This document shows positions 1 to 5,340 of a DNA stretch of 7,142 bases, piece by piece; position 1 is the stretch's first letter; each line of letters begins with the position of its first letter. A program made the position numbers and the translations under genes. The stretch is from Alphaproteobacteria bacterium. Lineage in GTDB: Bacteria; Pseudomonadota; Alphaproteobacteria; UBA828. The notes beneath the pieces are model-generated. The model did no database searches, was not told the DNA's origin, and was given only the letters and a program-made list of their open reading frames with translations. The stretch lies in NCBI GenBank assembly GCA_030604165.1, contig JAUVWK010000137.1, positions 1-7,142 on the forward strand. Direction: 5' to 3'.

Positions 1-1
1 C

Positions 2-199
2 ATTATCGCGGTGGGAGGGGACGAGACGGACGAATTTCTCCGCCAATCGCGCGCCTTCGCCACGGCCTGGACCACCCGGCGCTTTTCCTGTCAGCACCTG
101 GTCCTGCCCGGCCTCAATCACTACACCATCCTCTCGCAGTTGGCCGACTATTCCTCCGCCTTGGGCCGCGCGGTGTTCGAGCAAATGGCGCTGCTGTAA
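2..199 (+). CDS. Alpha/beta hydrolase, C-terminal fragment (arylformamidase/HSL-like)
   Basis: The window opens inside this gene; 65 C-terminal residues and the TAA stop are visible. The fragment begins IIAVGGDETDEFLRQSRAFA, typical of the strand and loop carrying the catalytic acid in alpha/beta hydrolases of the kynurenine formamidase/hormone-sensitive-lipase type. It then has GLNHYTIL, where the His is the expected catalytic histidine. The nucleophile elbow (GxSxG) would lie upstream of the window, so substrate and exact subfamily cannot be read. It is probably a cytoplasmic esterase or amidase. The reading frame is open to the window edge, so GTG at 11 is not a start. The gene converges on the transporter pseudogene with only 10 bp between the stops. 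Family assignment is fairly secure; 'arylformamidase' is only the nearest named relative. Confidence 0.75.
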   Translation: MIAVGGDETDEFLRQSRAFATAWTTRRFSCQHLVLPGLNHYTILSQLADYSSALGRAVFEQMALL

Positions 200-210
200 A
201 GCGGCGCTTT
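198..210. terminator. Small palindrome between convergent stops
   Basis: AAAGC-GGC-GCTTT forms a 5-bp stem with a 3-nt loop. It overlaps the TAA of the hydrolase and abuts the TGA of the transporter. The flanking A and T runs are only three bases long, so at most this is a weak bidirectional terminator. It may be chance. Confidence 0.2.
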
Positions 211-1097
211 CACGAGCCCACCGCCCGCGCCTCGCGTCGTGCAATATAGATCCCACTCGCCACCAGAATCGCCGCGCCGACCCAGGTCCAAGAATCCGGG
301 AAGTCGCCGAATACGACATACCCGGCCGCCGTGGCACCGATGAGTTGGCCATAATCGAATGGCCCCACCACCGAAGCGAAACCATGTTCATAGGCCTTGA
401 TAATAAAGAAATGTCCGAGGCCACCGAACAAACCAAGACAGAGAAAAACCAGTCAGTCGGTGAGAACGTGGGGTGTGGTCCAGAAGAACGGCGCGGCAAT
501 GCTCGAGAGGATTAGCGCCACCAAGATCGTGTAGACCGCGGTCGTTCGAAAATCGTCATGCCGGGCCAGCCTGCGGGTGAGCAGCTGGAACAACGCGTAA
601 CAAACGGCGGCGCCAACCACCAGCAACGAGGCCCAGCCCACCGCGCCGTCGCCCGGCCGAATAATGACCAGCACACCAACAAACCCAACCAAGACCGCGA
701 TCCACCGCCTTGGCCCGACCCGCTCGCCGAGCATGGGCACGGACAGCGCGACGACCATCAGCGGCGCTGTAAAGGCTATTGCGGCCGCCGTGGTCAGCGG
801 CATGGAGGTCAGCGCCATGACATAGAAAACGAGGGCCGCGAGCTGTAGCGCGGAGCGCGCCAATTGCAACGCCGGTTTGGTGGTGGCAAACAGCTTCAGG
901 CCGCGGCCTGGCAGGAACAACACCAGCATCCACGCCATGTGAACGACGGCGCGCACCCAGATGATTTGGACGATGGAGTAATCGTCGGTGAGATATTTCA
1001 CCGACGTGTTCAGCGCCGGGAACATGACGATGGCGGTGACGCACATATAGACGATGCCGCGCGCCGAACTCTGCGCCGAGCGCCCGCTTACGGTCAT
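210..1097 (-). pseudogene. EamA/DMT-superfamily permease interrupted by an in-frame TGA
   Basis: This is a ten-helix inner-membrane permease of the drug/metabolite transporter (EamA) type; the substrate is unknown. Reading from ATG at 1097, helices 1-7 are clear, including the conserved first-half pattern ending TAPLMVVALSVPMLGERV. The frame then meets TGA at 455-453. The same frame continues immediately with LVFLCLGLFGGLGHFFIIKA (helix 8), helix 9, and helix 10 ending GIYIARRE, with a final TGA at 212-210. With the internal stop read as Trp the protein is 295 residues, the normal family length. The context TTPHVLTD-stop-LVFL fits a lost TGG Trp codon. No frame change is needed, so this is one substitution (nonsense mutation or sequencing error), not an indel. 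The product as encoded is 214 residues with seven helices and is probably non-functional. A GTG at 1130 would add 11 residues; ATG 1097 (MTVSGR) is preferred. It lies downstream of rho on the same strand. Confidence 0.8.
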
Positions 1098-1196
1098 CGC
1101 CGGTTTGTACGGGAAGCCACCGCCCTGCACCAGTCGTTAGACGGACGACCGCGTGCGGGCCGGTACCGCTTGAACGGAAATCGACCTAGGCGATAC

Positions 1197-2453
1197 CTAG
1201 GCGTTCATGGAATCGAAGAAGTCCCTGTTGCTCTTGCTCGTCTTTAGTTTGTCGATCAAGAACTCCATGGCGTCGACGGTCCCCATCGGCGTCAAGATGC
1301 GACGCAGCACCCACATCTTGGCCAGCGTCGCCTTGTCCGCGAGGAGCTCCTCCTTGCGGGTTCCGGAGCGCGCGATATCGATACTCGGGAAGGTCCGCTT
1401 GTCGACCAGCTTGCGGTCAAGAATAATCTCGGAGTTGCCGGTCCCCTTGAACTCTTCGAAGATGACCTCGTCCATGCGCGAGCCGGTATCGATTAGGGCC
1501 GTGGCGATAATGGTCAGCGAGCCGCCCTCTTCGATGTTTCGCGCCGCGCCGAAAAAGCGCTTCGGCCGCTGCAAGGCATTGGCATCGACGCCACCGGTCA
1601 GCACCTTGCCTGAAGAGGGCACCACCGTGTTGTAGGCGCGCGCCAAACGGGTAATCGAATCCAGCAGGATAACGACATCGCGCTTATGCTCGATCAAGCG
1701 CTTGGCCTTCTCGATCACCATTTCCGCCACCTGGACGTGCCGCGACGCCGGCTCGTCGAAGGTCGAGCTGATCACCTCGCCTCTGACCGAGCGGATCATG
1801 TCGGTCACTTCCTCGGGGCGCTCATCGATCAGCAGCACGATCAGATAGGCTTCCTTATGGTTGGCCTCGATCGCGTGCGCGATGTTTTGCAGCATCACCG
1901 TTTTGCCGGTGCGCGGTGGGGCGACGATCAAGGCCCGTTGCCCCTTGCCGAGGGGAGCGACCAAATCGATGATGCGGCAGGTCGGATCCTTGACCGTCGG
2001 ATCCTCGATCTCCAGCGTGAAGCGGTCCTCCGGATAGAGCGGGGTCAGGTTGTCGAAGTGAACCTTGTGCCGGATCTCTTCCGGAGAATCGAAATTGATC
2101 GTATTGAGCTTGAGCAGCGCAAAATACCGCTCGCCGTCCTTTGGCGCGCGAATTTGGCCCTCTAGCGTGTCGCCGGTGCGCAGCCCGAAGCGCCGGATCT
2201 GGCTCGGCGAGACATAGATGTCATCGGGTCCCGGCAGATAGTTGGCCTCGGGCGAGCGCAGAAAGCCGAAGCCGTCCTGCAGGGTCTCGAGCACGCCGTT
2301 GCCGTAAATGCCCTGATCGCTCGCCGCGAGCTGCTTGAGGATAGAAAACATGAGATCTTGGCGCCGCATCGTGCTGGCGTTTTCGATCTCGAGGTTCTCC
2401 GCGAACTCGAGCAACTCCGTGGCCGATTTAGTCTTAAGCTCCTGCAGGTGCAT
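1197..2453 (-). CDS. rho: Transcription termination factor Rho
   Basis: Rho is a hexameric RNA-dependent ATPase/helicase that ends transcription at rut sites. The 418 residues align with E. coli numbering without offset. Residues 1-45 are the N-terminal helical domain (start MHLQELK, as in alphaproteobacterial Rho). Residues 50-125 are the cold-shock-like primary RNA-binding site, with YGNGVLETLQDGFGFLR. The Walker A loop is APPRTGKT at 178-185, with K184 and T185. The catalytic Glu is E211 in DERPEE. Walker B VVILLDSITR is at 260-269, with D265. The secondary-site Q/R-loop region runs from about 278 to 300, and R353 and R366 are the conserved intersubunit arginines. E. coli K181 is Arg here, a common variant. 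No Shine-Dalgarno sequence is evident before the ATG. The stop is TAG. A promoter at 2648-2621 gives a leader of about 160 nt. It is intact and among the safest calls in the window. Confidence 0.98.
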   Translation of the reverse strand: MHLQELKTKSATELLEFAENLEIENASTMRRQDLMFSILKQLAASDQGIYGNGVLETLQDGFGFLRSPEANYLPGPDDIYVSPSQIRRFGLRTGDTLEGQIRAPKDGERYFALLKLNTINFDSPEEIRHKVHFDNLTPLYPEDRFTLEIEDPTVKDPTCRIIDLVAPLGKGQRALIVAPPRTGKTVMLQNIAHAIEANHKEAYLIVLLIDERPEEVTDMIRSVRGEVISSTFDEPASRHVQVAEMVIEKAKRLIEHKRDVVILLDSITRLARAYNTVVPSSGKVLTGGVDANALQRPKRFFGAARNIEEGGSLTIIATALIDTGSRMDEVIFEEFKGTGNSEIILDRKLVDKRTFPSIDIARSGTRKEELLADKATLAKMWVLRRILTPMGTVDAMEFLIDKLKTSKSNRDFFDSMNA

Positions 2454-2504
2454 GGCGTCGGATCGATTTGTTTTGAGGGTCTATTTGTGCTGAGACTATT
2501 AGAA

Positions 2505-2526
2505 GCGCTCGAGAATCCTCGAACGC
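2505..2526 (-). promoter_or_regulatory. Strong hairpin in the rho leader
   Basis: On the minus strand GCGTTCGAG-GATT-CTCGAGCGC folds into a 9-bp stem (one G-U pair) with a 4-nt loop. It lies about 52 nt upstream of the rho ATG and just 3' of the rut-like stretch. It is followed by TTCTAATAG, not a T-tract, so it is not a classical intrinsic terminator. Position suggests a role in leader attenuation, RNA stability or polymerase pausing; this is inference. Confidence 0.5.
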
Positions 2527-2527
2527 A

Positions 2528-2582
2528 GCAAATTGGAGAGTATGAAAAAGAGAGCGGGAATTGGCGGTTTCTTGGTTCGGCG
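2528..2582 (-). promoter_or_regulatory. rho: C-rich, G-poor rut-like segment in the rho leader
   Basis: This 55-nt stretch of the minus-strand transcript contains 21 C and 6 G by my count, with runs such as CCCGCTCTCTTTTTC and ACTCTCC. It looks unstructured. These are the known properties of Rho utilisation sites, and E. coli rho is known to be autoregulated by Rho-dependent termination in its leader. That this segment binds Rho is inferred from composition and position only. Confidence 0.45.
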
Positions 2583-2620
2583 ACCGGTCTACGCGCCAGC
2601 CTCTTGCCGTTGGTGCAACG

Positions 2621-2648
2621 ATTATCAGTCGCTCCACCTTAAAGTCAA
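2621..2648 (-). promoter_or_regulatory. Predicted sigma-70-type promoter of rho
   Basis: On the minus strand, TTGACT (2648-2643) is followed by a 16-bp spacer and GATAAT (2626-2621). Each hexamer matches 5 of 6 consensus bases. The expected start near 2614 gives a leader of about 160 nt before rho. A second TTGACA lies about 25 bp upstream (2672-2667), but no good -10 follows it. The call rests on sequence match and on location between hemH and rho. Confidence 0.55.
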
Positions 2649-2709
2649 ATGAAGTTTCACTTAAGCGTTGTCAAGAGCTCACGTCAACTGCCTGAGATAA
2701 AACCATTTC

Positions 2710-2770
2710 ATGACGACAATTCTAACCGCAATGGTCGTCATCGCGGTCACCAGGCAAGTCGCCACCTGGT
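2710..2770 (-). repeat. Cluster of inverted repeats downstream of hemH
   Basis: Three foldable elements follow the hemH stop on the minus strand. First, ACCAGG/CCTGGT (2770-2749) gives 6 bp plus a U-G pair. Second, ACCGCGAT/ATTGCGGT (2747-2725) gives 8 bp with one G-U and a 7-nt loop. Third, ATGACGAC/GTCGTCAT (2741-2734 with 2717-2710) is a perfect 8-bp repeat with a 16-nt loop. The second and third share bases and cannot both form. A short TTTT occurs 8 nt after the third. They may end or protect the 3' end of the hemE-hemH mRNA. No hairpin has an adjacent strong T-tract, so a standard terminator is not shown. Confidence 0.4.
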
Positions 2771-2786
2771 CGTTGCACCACCTTGT

Positions 2787-3839
2787 TCAGGGCCCTGATG
2801 CTGCGAGAGGGCAGCGTCTAAAACGTCCCGGGCAAAGCCGATCGCCAGCCGCCGAACATAGCGAGTTGCGCCCTTCTGGCGCCTCCCGCAGAGCGTGCTC
2901 GACAAGCTCCGCCAAACAACCAATGAAGCCCTCGTGCGCTCCGACCGTCGGCACCCGCGCATAATGCGGCACACCGCTCTCCCCGGCCAAGCGGCGATAC
3001 TCGATATCGAGCTCCACCAACGTCTCGGAGTGCTCCGAGACGAAGGCAATCGGCGCCACGACCAGCGCCACGCCATCGCCACCGGCCCGCCTTACTTCGG
3101 CATCCGTCGATGGCTCAAGCCATGCCAATGGGCCGACCCGGCTCTGATAACAAATCGCCCAATCCAGTCCTTCGTGATCAAGTGTTTCAACGATCCGCGC
3201 GGCCGTCTGCTCGACCTGCCATTGATAGGGGTCGCCGCGCGCCACAATCTTTTTCGGCAGCCCGTGCGCCGAGAGCAGCAGGCGCGGTTTGCCATGCTGG
3301 CTTGCCTGCGCCAAAGCCCCCGCGATCAGCTCAGCCTGCACCGCGATCAGTCGCGAGGCATTTGGATAGCAACAAAGCGCCACCGTCGGCACCGAAACAC
3401 CCGCCGCGATGGCGGCGCGAAACCAATCGATTGTCGAGGATCCGCTTGTCGTGGTCGAAAACTGCGGATAAAGCGGTAACAAGACGACGCGGTCGGGACC
3501 GAACTCAATGACATCCTGAATGGTGAAATCGCTCATCGGATGCCAGTAGTGCATGGCAATAAAAACATGAACCTCGCCGAGCCCGACGAGGTGCGCCTGC
3601 AAGGCCTCGGCCTGAGCTCGTGTCTGTTCCATAATCGGAGACTTACCGCCTATTTGACGATAAATCTCGCGCGCCGCCGGCGCCCGACGCCGCGTGATCA
3701 TGCGGGCAACCAGCCGACGCGGCGGTCCCGGCAAGCAGATAATCGCCGGATCGCTAAACAGATTGAGCAGGAATGGCTGGACTGATTCGAGCGAATCCGG
3801 CCCGCCCATATTAAAGAGGACGACGGCAATTTTCGCCAT
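2787..3839 (-). CDS. hemH: Ferrochelatase
   Basis: HemH inserts ferrous iron into protoporphyrin IX, the last step of protohaem synthesis, and acts at the cytoplasmic face of the inner membrane. The 350 residues begin MAKIAVVLFNMGGPDSLESV, the usual ferrochelatase N-terminus. The catalytic His is H192 in LLLSAHGLP. The signature CYQSRVGPLAWLEPSTD is at 230-246. The conserved acidic site is E272 in FVSEHSETLVELD, and PTVGAH is at 297-302. The C-terminus carries Cys at 328, 336 and 343 (the last two in CPGRFRRC), besides C156, C157 and C230. Some bacterial ferrochelatases, including Caulobacter's, bind a [2Fe-2S] cluster using C-terminal plus one internal Cys, so one may be present here. The gene lies 21 nt after hemE and is presumably cotranscribed. 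It has only a weak ribosome-binding site. It ends with TGA. Confidence 0.96.
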   Translation of the reverse strand: MAKIAVVLFNMGGPDSLESVQPFLLNLFSDPAIICLPGPPRRLVARMITRRRAPAAREIYRQIGGKSPIMEQTRAQAEALQAHLVGLGEVHVFIAMHYWHPMSDFTIQDVIEFGPDRVVLLPLYPQFSTTTSGSSTIDWFRAAIAAGVSVPTVALCCYPNASRLIAVQAELIAGALAQASQHGKPRLLLSAHGLPKKIVARGDPYQWQVEQTAARIVETLDHEGLDWAICYQSRVGPLAWLEPSTDAEVRRAGGDGVALVVAPIAFVSEHSETLVELDIEYRRLAGESGVPHYARVPTVGAHEGFIGCLAELVEHALREAPEGRNSLCSAAGDRLCPGRFRRCPLAASGP

Positions 3840-3860
3840 GGCCTGAAATCCAGCCTGCTT

Positions 3861-4934
3861 CTAACGGCGCCAGCGGCGGATAAACTCCGCTAGCTCGGCG
3901 ACATTCTCTGGCGGCGTCTGCGGCAGAACGCCATGGCCCAAATTGAAAACATGCGGTCCGGCGGCCAACGCCTCGAGGATTCGTCCGGCCTCTTCGAGCA
4001 TCGGCTTGCCACCGACGAGAAGCATGATCGGGTCGAGGTTGCCCTGTACGACATGACCTGGCTGCAATTCCCGCGCCGCCCAAGCCGGCGGGATGGCGTG
4101 ATCCAAGCCGATGGCGTCAATGCCGGCCTCGCGAGCGAAAGTTACATAGCCGAGGCCGGCGCCGCGCGGGAATCCGATGACCGGGACCCCAGGATATACC
4201 GCCTTCAGGCGCTCCACGATCGCGCGGGCGGGCGCAACGCACCAGCGGGCGAAGGCCTGCTCCGGCAAGACCCCGGCCCAGCTATCGAAGAGTTGAACCG
4301 CTTCGGCGCCAGCCTTGATCTGGGCCGAGAGATATTCCACCGTCGTCTCGATGAGCAGGTCGATCAGCCGCTGAAAACTCTTCGGTTCCGCGAACGCCCA
4401 TGCTTTGACGCGGCTAAAGTCTTTACTTGCTCCTCCTTCCACCATGTAAGTAGCCACCGTCCACGGCGCGCCGGCGAAGCCGATCAGTGTGGCATCGGCC
4501 GGTGCTTGCTCCATGATCTTGCTCACGGTCTCATAGACTGGCGCCAAGTGCCGGTGGAACCGATCAGGCTCCCAGATGGGGATCTCGGCAGCTGTTCCGA
4601 CCGTTTGTAGAACCGGACCTTCGCCCTCCTTGAACGCAAGGTCGAGGCCTAACGCGTCTGGTATGACCAAAATGTCGGAAAACAGTATGATTCCGTCCAG
4701 GCCAAAGCGGCGAACCGGCTGAAGGCTGATCTCTGTCGCCAACACCGGATCGTAACAGAGACTGAGAAAACTTCCCGCCTCGCTCCGCAACGCCCGATAC
4801 TCCGGCAGGTAACGTCCCGCCTGGCGCATGAACCAGAATGGCACGCGCTCCGTCTTCTCTCCTCGAAGCACACTGAGCAAGGGTTTCGAACCCTGCGCCG
4901 CGTCCTGCGATTGTCCGTTTGTCGGAGCGTTCAC
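3861..4934 (-). CDS. hemE: Uroporphyrinogen III decarboxylase
   Basis: HemE removes four carboxyl groups from uroporphyrinogen III to give coproporphyrinogen III in the cytoplasm. Numbered from the chosen GTG start (357 residues, normal length), the substrate-binding signature MRQAGRYLPE is at 36-45. FSDILVIPDA is at 85-94 with the catalytic Asp (D87). GFAGAPWT is at 152-159, DSWAG at 217-221, and FNLGHGVLP with the conserved His (H334) at 330-338. The open frame extends upstream to 5072, but those codons run through AT-rich intergenic sequence and match nothing in HemE, so the longer form is rejected. GTG 4934 has no Shine-Dalgarno of its own. It overlaps the TGA of a 15-codon ORF (GTGA), suggesting translational coupling. 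It is first gene of a hemE-hemH unit and diverges from the PPDK regulator across the candidate origin. Function is certain; the start is moderately so. Confidence 0.95.
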   Translation of the reverse strand: MNAPTNGQSQDAAQGSKPLLSVLRGEKTERVPFWFMRQAGRYLPEYRALRSEAGSFLSLCYDPVLATEISLQPVRRFGLDGIILFSDILVIPDALGLDLAFKEGEGPVLQTVGTAAEIPIWEPDRFHRHLAPVYETVSKIMEQAPADATLIGFAGAPWTVATYMVEGGASKDFSRVKAWAFAEPKSFQRLIDLLIETTVEYLSAQIKAGAEAVQLFDSWAGVLPEQAFARWCVAPARAIVERLKAVYPGVPVIGFPRGAGLGYVTFAREAGIDAIGLDHAIPPAWAARELQPGHVVQGNLDPIMLLVGGKPMLEEAGRILEALAAGPHVFNLGHGVLPQTPPENVAELAEFIRRWRR

Positions 4935-4978
4935 GGTGCGATAAGACGTGGTAAGAGTGGGTTTTTCCTCACAAGCAA
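4931..4978 (-). CDS. Possible 15-codon leader peptide coupled to hemE
   Basis: A TTG at 4978-4976 sits 4 nt after AGGAGGG, ideal ribosome-binding spacing. It opens a 15-codon frame, MLVRKNPLLPRLIAP. Its TGA (4933-4931) overlaps the hemE GTG (4934-4932) as GTGA, the arrangement seen in translationally coupled genes. This gives a role to the strong Shine-Dalgarno, which is out of frame with hemE for any nearby start codon. There is no run of a single amino acid pointing to classical attenuation. Alternatives are that the overlap is chance, or that a one-base error hides a longer HemE N-terminus. Confidence 0.4.
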   Translation of the reverse strand: MLVRKNPLLPRLIAP

Positions 4979-4982
4979 GAAA

Positions 4983-4989
4983 CCCTCCT
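4983..4989 (-). promoter_or_regulatory. Strong Shine-Dalgarno AGGAGGG upstream of hemE
   Basis: AGGAGGG on the minus strand is the best ribosome-binding site seen in the window. rho, hemH, hemE (at GTG 4934) and the PPDK regulator all lack a clear one. It is 48 nt upstream of the hemE GTG, too far to serve that codon directly. It is correctly spaced for the TTG of the 15-codon leader ORF. Confidence 0.6.
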
Positions 4990-4990
4990 A

Positions 4991-5014
4991 CAATATTATT
5001 AGATTCTATAATAG
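4991..5014. other. AT-rich block with inverted repeat (possible unwinding element or hemE promoter core)
   Basis: Twenty of 24 bases are A or T in an otherwise GC-rich window. TATTAT (4994-4999) and ATAATA (5008-5013) form an inverted repeat around GATTC, a GANTC methylation motif at 5002-5006. It lies directly upstream of the Shine-Dalgarno at 4989-4983, so it could be the -10 region for hemE transcription, a duplex-unwinding element of the origin, or both. No convincing -35 was found at proper spacing. Confidence 0.4.
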
Positions 5015-5216
5015 AGGTAGTTGATGTAGATGGTCGGTGAGTCCCGAGGATTAAATTATTGTCCAGAAGCACTGCCTGATTCGACTCTTATGGCCCGAGC
5101 CACAGGCTGTCGGCGCGTAAGTGGAGGACAAGTAGCCTGGCGGCAAGCCTACCGGCCTAGCGCCTCGACTTGGATAAGTGGGAATCACGAGGATAGATTT
5201 CGAGTTTCAACAGCCG

Positions 5217-5234
5217 TTCCCATGATTCCCATGA
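5217..5234 (+). repeat. Tandem 9-bp repeat TTCCCATGA x2
   Basis: Two perfect adjacent copies of TTCCCATGA occur within the candidate origin, followed by TTGATTATCA. A related pattern, TGATCG at 5283-5288 and 5293-5298, repeats at a 10-bp helical spacing nearby. Such phased short repeats often mark protein-binding sites, but no protein can be assigned. Confidence 0.5.
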
Positions 5235-5263
5235 TTGATTATCAGTGTACGGATTAGGATAAC
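5235..5263 (+). promoter_or_regulatory. Weak candidate promoter for the PPDK regulator
   Basis: TTGATT, a 17-bp spacer and GATAAC match the sigma-70 hexamers at 4 of 6 bases each. Transcription would begin near 5270, leaving a leader of about 70 nt before ATG 5341. The -10 overlaps one of the near-DnaA boxes (5254-5262). The match quality is low. Confidence 0.25.
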
Positions 5264-5340
5264 CGGTCTGATGGATTTCGAGTGATCGGGCATGATCGAC
5301 CCAACAGCGCAACGACCTAGACATATCCCCATTTTATCCC

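Larger units (their letters stand above)
4935..5340. other. oriC: Candidate chromosomal replication origin (oriC) in the hemE/DUF299 gap
   Basis: This 406-bp stretch lies between the divergent hemE and PPDK-regulator genes. It is non-coding apart from the possible 15-codon hemE leader. The same junction (hemE / RP001-CC0001) is the known origin location in Caulobacter crescentus and the proposed one in Rickettsia prowazekii. Visible origin-like features are an 83% AT block at 4991-5014, TTAAATTATT at 5051-5060, six GANTC sites from 5002 to 5228, and near-DnaA boxes. The boxes are TTATCCAAG (5177-5169, -), TTATCCTAA (5262-5254, -), TTGTCCAGA (5059-5067, +) and TGATCGACC (5293-5301, +). All are 7/9 matches, the first three to TTATCCACA and the last to TGATCCACA. 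No perfect DnaA box and no full CtrA site (TTAA-N7-TTAA) was found. The call rests mainly on gene context, so origin activity is inference. Confidence 0.55.

Noticed and set aside
453..455. TGA recoded as Trp (alternative genetic code)
   Set aside because: hemH ends at a TGA at its natural C-terminus, with non-coding-like sequence after it. The in-frame TGA occurs in only one gene here.
2434..2637. Minus-strand 67-codon frame between hemH and rho as a small gene, or a hemJ remnant
   Set aside because: It overlaps the rho start and the predicted rho promoter, has no ribosome-binding site, and lacks the hydrophobic helices expected of HemJ.
3933..4610. Long plus-strand frame opposite hemE
   Set aside because: It is a mirror frame of the strongly conserved hemE sequence, typical of GC-rich coding DNA; its composition is not protein-like.
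5051..5066. CtrA-binding site at TTAAATTATT
   Set aside because: The second TTAA half-site at 7-bp spacing is missing.
4935..5072. Longer HemE starting at TTG 5072
   Set aside because: The extra 46 residues are encoded by AT-rich intergenic sequence, are rich in Ser/Thr/Asn and resemble no HemE N-terminus. GTG 4934 gives the normal family length.
5030..5257. Plus-strand 75-codon frame in the hemE/DUF299 gap
   Set aside because: It covers the AT-rich and repeat-bearing intergenic DNA, has no recognisable protein features or ribosome-binding site, and is best read as chance.
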